The notes under the pieces: model-generated
What the model was told of the DNA's origin: nothing
Seen by the model: only the letters and a program-made list of their open reading frames with translations
The model's database searches: none
Assembly (NCBI GenBank): GCA_963844625.1
Contig: CAWJPF010000026.1
Coordinates: 124,001-188,000 of the forward strand
Length of the DNA: 64,000 nt
Reading direction: 5' to 3'
DNA from: Palsa-504 sp963844625
GTDB taxonomy: Bacteria; Actinomycetota; Actinomycetes; Streptosporangiales; Streptosporangiaceae
Shown here: positions 1 to 8,300 of the stretch, piece after piece
Layout of the letters: every line of letters begins with the position of its first letter
How positions within the stretch are numbered: the stretch's first letter is position 1
Program-made: the position numbers and the translations under genes

Positions 1-1523
1 GCGCGTCCGCCGACGTCTACATCGGGCTGGACCTGGGCACGTCCGGCCTCAAGGCGGTGGCGCTCAGCGCATCGGGTGCGATCCTGGCCCGGGCCAGCGC
101 CGCCTACCCCACGCACCAGCCCGCCGCCGGGGCGTACGAGCAGGACCCTGGCGACTGGCTGCGTGCGGTGGAACAGGTCGTAGCCAGGCTCGGCCAGGCG
201 GTCCCGGCCCGCCGCTGGCGGGCCATCGGCCTGTCCGGCATGCTTCCCACGCTCGTCACCCTGGGCCCGGACGGCCAGCCGAACGGGCCGGCCATCACCT
301 GGCAGGACAGCCGGGCCGACGACGTGGGCGATGAGTTCCGTGAGTCCTACGGCGCCGAGAAGCTTTACCGGCTTACTGGCCAGTGGGTCGACGGCCGCTA
401 CTTGCTGCCGATGTTCGGCCGGATCGCCCGGATCGACCCCGCCCGCGCGGCCGCCACGGCGACCATCGCCTCGGCTAAGGACTACCTGTTCGCCTGGCTG
501 ACCGGCGAGCTGGCCACCGACCCGAGCACGGCCTCCGGCTACGGCTGCTACGAGCTGGAAACGGGCCGCTGGAACGCTGCGGCCCTGGCTGGGACAGGCC
601 TCACCATGGCCGGCCTGGCCGGCGACGGGACCGCTGACCCCAAGGGGCCGGGCCTGCCCGCCGTGCAGCCGTCGGTCACCGGCCGGCCGCTGCGAGCCGA
701 GGTGGCGGCCCGGCTAGGCTGCGACCCGATCCCGGTCGTCCTGGGCGCGGCCGACTCCGTCCTCGGCGCGCTCGGGCTCGGCGTCCGCGAGCCGGGCCAG
801 GTGGCTTACATCGCCGGCACCAGCAACGTCATCCTGGGCATCAGCGACCGACTGGTCCTGGACCCGGCTCACCGGTTCCTCGTCACCCCGCTGGCCGAAC
901 CCGGCCGCTGGGGCGTTGAGATGGACCTGCTCGCGACCGGCAGCGCGATCACCTGGCTGGCCGGGCTGCTCGGGGGCGAGCTCACCGCGTCCGGGCTGGT
1001 CGAGCTCGCGGCCAGGACCGACCCCGCGGACGCCCCCGTCCTGCTGCCCTACCTGAGCCCGGGCGAACAGGGCGCGCTGTGGGATCCCCTGCTGCGCGGC
1101 GCCGTCGTCGGTCTCGACCTCAGCCACGGCCGCGAGCACCTGGCCCGTGCGCTGGTCAACGGCATCATCCTGGAGAGCCGCCGCTGCCTGGCCGTGCTCG
1201 ACGAGACCTGCGGATCCGGCCGTGCCGTCGAGGTGGCCGGCGGCAGCGCTGCCCACCCCTCTTTCCGTGCCGACCTGGCCGACGCCAGCCGCCGGCTGGT
1301 CTCGAGGCCGCGCGACGACGACACCGACCATTCGGCCCGCGGCGCGGCGCTCATCGCGGCGCTGGCGGTCGACGGCGGCTGGCCGGACGGCGCATTCCCG
1401 GCGGCCGGAGTGGCCGCCGAGCCCGACCGCGCGCGCGCCAAACTGTGGGACGACCTGTGGGCCGCCCACGAGTCCGCCCGCCGTCGGCTTCAGCCCTATT
1501 TCCGCGAGTCCCCTTCCCCTTGA
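1..1523 (+). CDS. FGGY-family carbohydrate kinase (xylulokinase-like), 5' truncated
   Basis: The reading frame is open to the window's left edge, so the N-terminus is missing. The first visible residues include the FGGY nucleotide-binding motif DLGTSGLKA, typical of xylulokinase-type sugar kinases. Further on, GAADSVLGALGLG and the AGTSNVI loop match the second actin-like domain, with a late GGSAAHPSFRADLAD segment. About 505 residues are visible, close to the usual 480-520. It should phosphorylate a sugar or polyol with ATP in the cytosol; the substrate cannot be read from sequence. No transporter or isomerase partner is visible, and the gene's left-hand context lies outside the window. Xylulokinase is the nearest family label. 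Confidence 0.85.
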   Translation, partial: ASADVYIGLDLGTSGLKAVALSASGAILARASAAYPTHQPAAGAYEQDPGDWLRAVEQVVARLGQAVPARRWRAIGLSGMLPTLVTLGPDGQPNGPAITWQDSRADDVGDEFRESYGAEKLYRLTGQWVDGRYLLPMFGRIARIDPARAAATATIASAKDYLFAWLTGELATDPSTASGYGCYELETGRWNAAALAGTGLTMAGLAGDGTADPKGPGLPAVQPSVTGRPLRAEVAARLGCDPIPVVLGAADSVLGALGLGVREPGQVAYIAGTSNVILGISDRLVLDPAHRFLVTPLAEPGRWGVEMDLLATGSAITWLAGLLGGELTASGLVELAARTDPADAPVLLPYLSPGEQGALWDPLLRGAVVGLDLSHGREHLARALVNGIILESRRCLAVLDETCGSGRAVEVAGGSAAHPSFRADLADASRRLVSRPRDDDTDHSARGAALIAALAVDGGWPDGAFPAAGVAAEPDRARAKLWDDLWAAHESARRRLQPYFRESPSP

Positions 1524-1540
1524 CCGCAAGCGATAGTAGT

Positions 1541-1554
1541 CACTAACGTTAGTG
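1541..1554. promoter_or_regulatory. Perfect 14-bp palindrome before arsR-type gene, probable operator
   Basis: CACTAACGTTAGTG reads the same on both strands and overlaps the most upstream possible GTG start of the next gene. ArsR-family repressors commonly bind such palindromes at their own promoter, so autoregulation is likely. Its position argues that translation starts at one of the two ATGs just downstream, not at the GTG inside the palindrome. Confidence 0.6.
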
Positions 1555-1557
1555 GCA

Positions 1558-1935
1558 ATGAACGCTATGTCCAGCCGGCCCGATGACCCGCGCGGCGATG
1601 AGATGGACGAGGTACTCCGCGCGCTGGCCGAGCCCCGCCGCCGCGCGATCCTGCAGCTCGTGGCCCACTCCGAGCTCGCCGCCGGGGAGATCGCGGGCTG
1701 CTTCGAGGTGACCAGGACCGCCGTAAGCCAGCATCTCACCGTACTCAAGAACGCCGGTCTTCTGGCCGAACGAAAGGTGGCGACCCGCCGTATGTACCGT
1801 GCTCGCCCCGAGGGGCTGGCGAGCTTGCGCGAGTTTCTCGACCAGATGTGGGCGTCGTCCCTCGAGGTCGCCCGCGATCTCGTCGAGGCCGACCGCGGGG
1901 TGCGCCACGACGACCAGGCCCCGGCCGCGGGTTAG
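1558..1935 (+). CDS. ArsR/SmtB-family winged-helix regulator
   Basis: A protein of about 125 residues with a winged helix-turn-helix: LAEPRRRAILQLV, then EIAGCFEVTRTAVSQHLTVLK as the recognition helix, then a wing with RRMYRARPEGL. No cysteine pair typical of metal sensing is obvious. It belongs to the metal-independent ArsR branch that usually sits beside SRPBCC (AHSA1-like) genes, exactly as here. Starts at GTG 1552, ATG 1558 and ATG 1567 are possible; I favour an ATG because 1552 lies inside the palindrome. It heads a four-gene operon and probably represses it through that palindrome. Confidence 0.85.
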   Translation: MNAMSSRPDDPRGDEMDEVLRALAEPRRRAILQLVAHSELAAGEIAGCFEVTRTAVSQHLTVLKNAGLLAERKVATRRMYRARPEGLASLREFLDQMWASSLEVARDLVEADRGVRHDDQAPAAG

Positions 1936-1973
1936 CGCCGCGGCGGCCCAGCCGAACCCGGAGGAGCTCAGCC

Positions 1974-2438
1974 ATGGATGTCACGAAGCTGCGCCAAGCC
2001 CATGCGGCCTTCCTCGCCGTCGCGGAAGGCGGCGGCTTCGGCCCGCCGCCGGCCGGGGAGTGGGACGCCGACCGGATACTCGCTCACGTGGCGGCCGCCG
2101 ACGCGAGTGGCGCGGCGGCCGCCCTGGCCATCGCCGCCGGCCAGCGCCCGGCCTACGACAACCGTCCGAGCCTGGACGAATGGAACCTGCGGCGCATGAT
2201 CGGCGACGCCGGAGGCACGTCCGGCATGATAAGCCTGGTCCGCAGGTACGGCGATCTGCTGTGCCTGGTCGCCGCGGAGCTGACCGAGCGGGACCTGGAT
2301 GTCAGCCTGCCGGTCCTGATCGTCTCCAAGGCCGAGGTCATGGCGGACGGGCCGAGGCCGCTGCGCTCGCTTATCGTTGGCCTCAGTGAGAATCACCTGC
2401 CTCCGCACGCCGAACAGCTGCGCAGCCTGCGACGATGA
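1974..2438 (+). CDS. DinB/maleylpyruvate-isomerase-like small protein
   Basis: 154 residues from an ATG preceded by a good ribosome site (GGAGGAG, about 8 nt upstream). The segment WDADRILAHVAAADASGAAAALA, given here only by its ends WDADR and AAALA, resembles the first helix and conserved His of DinB-fold proteins, and LSENHLPPHAEQL near the C-terminus fits the other metal-binding His positions. DinB-fold proteins are often mycothiol- or bacillithiol-dependent enzymes in actinobacteria, but no substrate can be assigned. The stop overlaps the next start by 4 bases (ATGA), so it is translationally coupled. Family assignment is moderate. Confidence 0.6.
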   Translation: MDVTKLRQAHAAFLAVAEGGGFGPPPAGEWDADRILAHVAAADASGAAAALAIAAGQRPAYDNRPSLDEWNLRRMIGDAGGTSGMISLVRRYGDLLCLVAAELTERDLDVSLPVLIVSKAEVMADGPRPLRSLIVGLSENHLPPHAEQLRSLRR

Positions 2439-2986
2439 GCACGAACACGACACGAGGGGAGCTGGCGGGGATGGCTCAGGACGGTGCGCCCCAGGCGCCG
2501 GGGACCGTGACGGCGCTGCGGCGGCCGCCGGTACGGCAGTCGGTCGTGGTCCGCAGCGACCGCCAGCACACCTTCGATACGTTCGTCCGGACCATCGGCC
2601 GTTGGTGGCCGGTCACCCCGTTCTCGGCCGGGCGGGACCGGGTCCGGGACGTGACCTTCGAGCCGCGCCAGGGCGGCCGGGTGTACGAGACGTGGCAGGA
2701 CGGCACCGAGGCCGACTGGGGTGAGGTGCTCACCTGGGAGCCGCCCGAACGTTTCGTCATGACCTGGAACATGACCTCGGTGGCGACCGAGGTCGAGCTG
2801 CGGTTCGCCGTGCTCGGGCCGGCGCTGACCCGGGTCTCGGTCGAGCACCGCGGCTGGGAGCGGCTGACGCACGAGCAGCTCGCCAAGGATTGCGCGCTGC
2901 CCGGCGGCTACCTCGGCGGCTCGTACCAAGAGGGCTGGGCGCGCATCCTCGGCTGCCTGGCCGCGGCCTCGGGCGGGGCGTCATGA
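2435..2986 (+). CDS. SRPBCC (AHSA1-like) domain protein
   Basis: 183 residues. After about 30 variable residues comes a START/Bet v1-like fold: VRSDRQHTFDTFVRTIGRWW, the FEPRQGGRVYETWQDG hairpin, WGEVLTWEPPERFVMTW and a C-terminal helix (GWARILGCL). These are typical of the AHSA1 clade that binds small hydrophobic ligands. Such genes are regularly paired with an ArsR regulator, as seen here. ATGA overlaps join it to the genes on both sides. The ligand is unknown. Confidence 0.8.
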   Translation: MSTNTTRGELAGMAQDGAPQAPGTVTALRRPPVRQSVVVRSDRQHTFDTFVRTIGRWWPVTPFSAGRDRVRDVTFEPRQGGRVYETWQDGTEADWGEVLTWEPPERFVMTWNMTSVATEVELRFAVLGPALTRVSVEHRGWERLTHEQLAKDCALPGGYLGGSYQEGWARILGCLAAASGGAS

Positions 2987-3294
2987 AAGCCGTGGTGTTC
3001 TACGAATCCGCCGCCGGCGTAGCCGACAAGGCGCCGCTCTTCTTCGCCGCGCACCAGGCCCGCTGGCGAGAATTCGCCGACCGCGGCGAACTGCTCATGA
3101 TCGGCCCCTTCGCCCGCGCCCAGGAAGACGGCGCGATGGCCGTTTTCAGCACCCGCGAGGCGGCCGAGGAGTTCGTCCGCGGCGACCCGTTCGTCCTCAA
3201 CGGGGTAATACGGAAATGGACTATCCGCGACTGGAACGAGGCCCTCGTCCCGGACCAGCCGCATCAGCAGCCCGACCGTCCAGCCTCCCGCTGA
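2983..3294 (+). CDS. YciI-family protein
   Basis: 103 residues starting at the ATG that overlaps the preceding stop. The sequence has the YCII fold: an N-terminal strand (KAVVFYE), HQARWREFADRGELLMIGPF with the conserved His and the GPF turn, then AVFSTREAAEEFVRGDPFVLNGV, the usual DPF element. YciI proteins resemble dehydrochlorinases and muconolactone isomerases but mostly have no known reaction. It closes the arsR operon; the last 12 residues are proline/glutamine-rich and probably disordered. Confidence 0.8.
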   Translation: MKAVVFYESAAGVADKAPLFFAAHQARWREFADRGELLMIGPFARAQEDGAMAVFSTREAAEEFVRGDPFVLNGVIRKWTIRDWNEALVPDQPHQQPDRPASR

Positions 3295-3312
3295 TCTTTC
3301 TTAGCGTCCCGG

Positions 3313-3936
3313 TTACCAGTGACTTCGGTGCACGAGTTCCGCCAGGCTCTTGCGGTCGCTCGCCCGCGCAGGCGGGACCGGGTTGGCATCCGGATCGGGA
3401 TAGCCGATAGCGATAGCGCCGATCGGCGTCCATTCTTCCGGGACCCCGAACCGGGCGCGGAAACCGGCCATGCTCGCTGGCTCGATGCCGAAGAACACGG
3501 CGCCTAGCCCTTCGTCGACGACGGCGAGCAGGATGAGCAGCGCGGTGAAACCGCTGTCGATGTACCAGTACGGGACGGGCCAGCGTGCTTCGTCCAGGTC
3601 GGTCCAGCCCTTATCCGGCCGGGCGTACCGGCTTAGGTACACGTCCTTGCAGGCCAGCGGCACGATTACCAGCGGCGCGCGGCTCAGCGCCGCGACCTGG
3701 GCCCGCTCGTTAGCCTCCCGGTCACCGGCGAGGGCCGCGGCTTCGTACAGGATCTCCCACAGCGGGGCAGCTTGCTCGGTGCCTTCCAGGACCAGGAACG
3801 AGTATCCCTGGCTGAATCCTGCCGATGGCGCCCGGTTGGCCGCTCGCAGCAGCCGTTCGGTGACGTCCGGGGCCAGCGGCTCGCCGGTGAAGGCGCGGAC
3901 CATCTTGCGGCGTTTGATTACCTCACTGAATTCCAT
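3313..3936 (-). CDS. Nitroreductase-family FMN oxidoreductase
   Basis: 207 residues. The N-terminus EVIKRRKMVRAFTGEPL carries the basic FMN-phosphate-binding motif of nitroreductases. NRAPSAGFSQGYSFLVLEG is the second FMN-contact segment, and GLGAVFFGIEP with the final GYPDPDA completes the fold. It should reduce nitro, quinone or enone substrates with NAD(P)H. It converges on the preceding operon with an 18-bp gap and has its own promoter region to the right. Confidence 0.85.
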   Translation of the reverse strand: MEFSEVIKRRKMVRAFTGEPLAPDVTERLLRAANRAPSAGFSQGYSFLVLEGTEQAAPLWEILYEAAALAGDREANERAQVAALSRAPLVIVPLACKDVYLSRYARPDKGWTDLDEARWPVPYWYIDSGFTALLILLAVVDEGLGAVFFGIEPASMAGFRARFGVPEEWTPIGAIAIGYPDPDANPVPPARASDRKSLAELVHRSHW

Positions 3937-4106
3937 CTCGCAAGCGTAGGCGGCTGGCGCGCAGCGCGGCCGGGAACGGGAACCACGGCCCGTTCGGTCT
4001 TAATGGTCTTGATCTTCAGGCCGGGACTAGGGACTTTGAGCAGCAACCGGACGCCCACGTGCTGATCCCAGCCGCCTTAGGGTGTTGGCGTAAGAAAGGG
4101 GACCAC

Positions 4107-4898
4107 GTGATCCGATCGGCGACTATCTCTGACCTGGCCCAGCTTATGGAAGTGTGGCGGGCAGCGGGACTGCGCTTCTATCCGGAAACGACCGAACGCG
4201 ACTTGGCCGCACTCATCGGCCAGGATCTGGCGCTGGTCGACGAACGCGGCGGTGAGATCGCCGGGACGGTGCTCGGCAGCTACGACGGGCTGCGCGGCTG
4301 GGTCCACCGGCTGGCCACCCGGCCGGACCGGCGCGGCCGCGGGATCGCGACGGGTCTGCTCGCCGAGCTCGAGCGCCGCCTGCTCACCCTCGGCTGCGCC
4401 AAGGTCAACCTGCTCATCGAGGCCGACAACGCCGACGTCACCGGCTTCTACGCAGCGGCCGGCTACCGCTCATGCGAGCTCGCCTTCATGGAAAAGTGGC
4501 TCGTTCCCGAGCCGGACGGTCCCGCTCGCTTCGACCCCGCGGCCGGCGGCTGGCGCGATCTCCAGCCCGACCTGCGGGCCGAACCGTACGTGTTCGCGGC
4601 GGGGGAGCCGCCGCCTGGCGTGTCCCCGTTCGCGCTCATCCGCGAAGACGAGGGCCCTACCGTGATCCTGACCCGGGCCGATGCGGACCGGGCCGGGCTG
4701 GCCTACGACTACGTCGCGGCGCGGATCACGCTGCGCATCAACTCCGCCCTCGCGGGCGTCGGTCTGACCGCCCTGGTCGCCCGGATCCTGGCCGGCGCCG
4801 GGATCAGCTGCAACGTGATCGCCGGCCGGGTCCACGATCACCTGTTCGTCGACTGGGACCGCGGCGCCCAGGCCCTGGCCCTGCTGCAGCGCCTATGA
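4107..4898 (+). CDS. GNAT N-acetyltransferase fused to a C-terminal ACT domain
   Basis: 263 residues from GTG 4107, which has an AAAGGGGA ribosome site; an ATG 48 bases upstream has none. Residues 1-130 are a GNAT fold with the acetyl-CoA loop RPDRRGRGIATGLLAEL and the following NVTGFYAAAGY-like strand-helix. Residues 145-263 match the stand-alone ACT-domain family of COG3602 type (PFALIREDEGPTVIL, GLTALVARILAGAGISCNVIAG, DHLFVDW). The ACT part probably binds an amino acid and could gate acetylation; this is inference. The end overlaps the opposing gene by 6 bases. Confidence 0.8.
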   Translation: MIRSATISDLAQLMEVWRAAGLRFYPETTERDLAALIGQDLALVDERGGEIAGTVLGSYDGLRGWVHRLATRPDRRGRGIATGLLAELERRLLTLGCAKVNLLIEADNADVTGFYAAAGYRSCELAFMEKWLVPEPDGPARFDPAAGGWRDLQPDLRAEPYVFAAGEPPPGVSPFALIREDEGPTVILTRADADRAGLAYDYVAARITLRINSALAGVGLTALVARILAGAGISCNVIAGRVHDHLFVDWDRGAQALALLQRL

Positions 4899-5207
4899 CA
4901 ACAACGTGGCGCGCAGGACATCGGTCCGGGCGATCGCCTCGTCCCGCTGGGCGGCCAGCGCGGTCCGCCGCGGATCATTCATGTACTCCTCGAGCGCCGC
5001 GTCCGAGGCAAACTGCAGGATCTGGACTTCAGCGGGCTGGCCGCTGGCCCCCTCGACCTGGGCGCCCTCGACCCGGGCGCGCTGGACGACCCGCCCGCCG
5101 TGGTCGGCGAGCAGCGCGAGCACCTCGTCCTCGTAGCGGCCGAGATCGGCCTCGCGTCCGGCACGAGCCCACAGCAGCACGCAGAGGGTCACCGCGACCC
5201 GGGGCAT
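4893..5207 (-). CDS. DUF1330-like ferredoxin-fold protein
   Basis: 104 residues. LWARAGREADLGRYEDEVLALLADHGG and the later VQILQFASDAALEEYMNDPRR are typical of the DUF1330/antibiotic-monooxygenase-like dimeric barrel. No reaction is known for this subgroup. It is monocistronic, convergent with the GNAT-ACT gene (6-bp overlap), and divergent from the cyclase gene across about 110 bases. Confidence 0.7.
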   Translation of the reverse strand: MPRVAVTLCVLLWARAGREADLGRYEDEVLALLADHGGRVVQRARVEGAQVEGASGQPAEVQILQFASDAALEEYMNDPRRTALAAQRDEAIARTDVLRATLLS

Positions 5208-5321
5208 TTCGCGTCCCCTCTCGTATGGTAAACATCACCTTAGCGGCCTTTGTCCATATGGCCTGCTCTGGGCGGCGAGCCCGCGGGTACCTGCCCGACG
5301 TGACCCTGGGGGTGATACCGG

Positions 5322-8300
5322 GTGTCTGAGGGCGAGACGCTGCGCCCTTACGTAGCCGAACTGGTCATCGACTGGCTCCGGGAGACGCCCGATGCCACCT
5401 ACCGTGCGGTCGAGGGCACGCTGGCCCTCGTCGACATCTCCGGCTTCACCGCCCTGACCGAGCGGCTGGCCCGTGCGGGCGCGGTGGGCGCGGAGGAAAT
5501 GAGCGATATCCTGAGCGCCGTCTTCACCGACCTGCTCGCCGTCGCCTTTAATTACGGCGCGTGGCTGGTGAAGTGGGGCGGCGACGCCGTGCTGCTGCTG
5601 TTCGAGGGCGACCAGCATCCGGCGATGGCGTCTCGGGCGGCCGTCGAGATGCGCCGCGTGCTCCGCCGGGCGGGCCAGGTCCGCGCGACGGCCGGCTCGG
5701 CCAGCCTGCGCATGTCGATCGGCGTGCATTCCGGCCCGGTGTCGTTCTTCCTCGTCGGCACCCGCCATCGCGAGCTGGTCATCACCGGCCCCGCGGCGAC
5801 CGAGGTCGCGCTGATAGAGGCGGCCGCCGGCGCGGGCGAGATTGCCCTGAGCCCGGCCGCCGCCGGGCTCCTCGACCCGCGGGTCGTCGGCGCGGCCAAG
5901 GGGCCGGCCCGGCTGCTGCGTGCCCTCCCGGTGGCAGCGGAGCGCACCCGCGAGGCCAGCGACGTTACCGGCGTGGACCTGACCGCCGCCCTGCCCGGCC
6001 CGATCGCGGACTACGTGCTCGACGGCGCCGGCGAAGGCGAGCACCGCCGGGTGGCGGTGGCCTTCGTGGAATTCTCGGGCACCGACGAATTGCTGGCCGC
6101 CCGCGGACCGCAGGCGGCCGCGGCCGAGCTGCACGAGCTTGTGAGCATCGCCCAGGAGGCCTGCTACCGCTGTGACGTCACGTTTCTTGAGACCGACATC
6201 AGCCCGGACGGCGGGAAGATCATGCTGGTCGCCGGCGCGCCGCATAGCGAGGGTCATCATGAGCAGCGGCTGCTCCGGGCGGCCCGCGCGATCGTCGATT
6301 ACCGCGGGCCGCTGTCGGTCCGGGCCGGCGCTAACTCCGGCCGCGTGTTCGCCGGTGACTTCGGGCCGCCCTACCGGCGTACGTACTCGGTGAAGGGCAA
6401 CGTGGTCAACCTGGCCGCGCGGGTGATGAGCCGGGCCGGTCCTGGCCAGCTGCTCGCGACGACCGCGCTGGCCGGATCGGCCAGCGGTTTCACGTACACC
6501 CCGCTGCCCGCGTTCCCGGTGAAGGGCAAGTCCAAGCCGGTGAACGCGGTCGCGGTCGGGGCCGTGCAGCAGCCGTCTCGCCCGGCCAGCGGCGGCGCGG
6601 ACGTGCCGCCGCTGGTCGGCCGGGGCGCCGAGATCAGCGAGCTCCTGGCGGTCCTGGATACCGCGCTGGCGGGCCGCGGCCAGGTCGCCGAGATCGCGGG
6701 ACCGCCCGGCATCGGCAAGTCGCGGCTGGCCGACGAGCTGCTGGCGATGGCCGAGGAGCGTACGCTGCTGGTCGCGTGCGACAGGTACGCCGCGGGCACG
6801 CCCTACGCGCTCATCGACGCCATGCTGCGCGAGCTGCTCGGCGTGGCCGGGGCGGCCGGCCCGCAGGCCGTCCTCGCGGCCGTAGCCGACGCGGTGGACC
6901 GGCGGGCCACCGCGCTGCGGCCCTGGCTCCCGCTGCTGGCGGCCGTCGTGGGCGCCGATCTGCCGCCGACCCCCGAAGTGGCCGCCCTGGCCGGGGAGTT
7001 CCTGCGGGCCAGGCTGGAGCTGACGGTGACCGAACTGATCGGGACGCTGCTGCCGGGACCGGCCGTGCTAGTCATCGAGGATCTCCAGCTCATCGACGAC
7101 GCCTCCGCCAACCTGCTCTCCCGCCTGCTGGCCGGCGTCGCTGACCGGCCCTGGCTGGTCCTGTTCACCTGCGCGGAATCGGGGTCGTCCCCGCTGACCG
7201 GCGCAGCCGACGTACGCCTGGTGCTTGAGCCCCTCGGCCAGCAGGCCGCGACGCAGCTGGTCAGCTGGGAAACGCGGGCGGCGCCGCTGCTGCCGTACCA
7301 GCTCGCCGCGATCGCCGAGCGGTCGACAGGCAATCCGCTCTTCGCCCGGGAGCTGGTCCGGGTCGCGAGCCAGGCCGACGACGGCGTACTGCTGCCCGAG
7401 TCCATCGAGGACGTCGTCGGCGCGCAGGTTGACAGGCTGCAGCCGGCCGACAGGGACGCGCTGCGGGCCGCCTCGGTGGCCGGCATGCGCATTGATCCGC
7501 GCCTGCTCGCTGAGGTCCTCGGGCAGCCGGCGTCCGCGGGCCAGTGGGAACGGCTGGGCGCGTTCGTCCAGCCCGATCAGGATGGCAGCCTGCGCTTCCG
7601 GCACGGGCTGGTCAGGGACACGGCCTACGAGGGCCTGTCGTTCCGCCGCCGGCGGCAGCTGCACGACGGTCTGGCCCGGGCCCTCGAGCGGCGGGCCGGG
7701 CGGACTCCTGACGCGGAGGCCGGGCTGCTGTCCGTGCACTTCTACCACGCCCAGAACTTCGCTCCGGCCGCGCACTACGCGCGGGTGGCGGGCGAGCAGG
7801 CGGCCCTGGTATACGCCAACGCCGAGGCGGCGGCCTTTCTCTCCCGCGCCCTGGAGGCGGCCAAGCGCAAGCGGCAGCCCGCGCCCGAGGAGATAGCGCA
7901 CATGGCCGAGGCGTACGCGGACATCAGGTACCGGCTCGGCGAGTTCGCCACGGCGGGCCGGGCCTACGCCGCCGCCCGCAAGATACTCAGCCAGGACCCG
8001 GTCGGACTGGCCCGGCTGCGGCTGAAGACCGCCCTGGTGGTCACCCGGACCGAGGGCCTCTCGCAGGCGCTGCGCTGGATCACCCGGGGCCGCCGGATCC
8101 TGGCCGGCCTGGCCGACCCGCAGGCCCGGCGCCTGGATGCCCGCCTGCTCGTGCAGACCGCGCTGATCCGGCAGATGCAGGGTCGCTACGGCGAGGCCCA
8201 GCAGGCCTGCGAGGCGGCCATCGCGGTCGCAGAAAGCTCCGGCGCGCGGGACGTACTCGCGCAGGCGCTGCAGCTCCTCGACGCCGCGGATGTCGCGCGC

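Noticed and set aside
3990..4060. Dormancy-regulator (DosR)-type box near GGGACTAGGGACTTTG
   Set aside because: Only one half resembles the consensus and the second half does not match, so I do not call a site.
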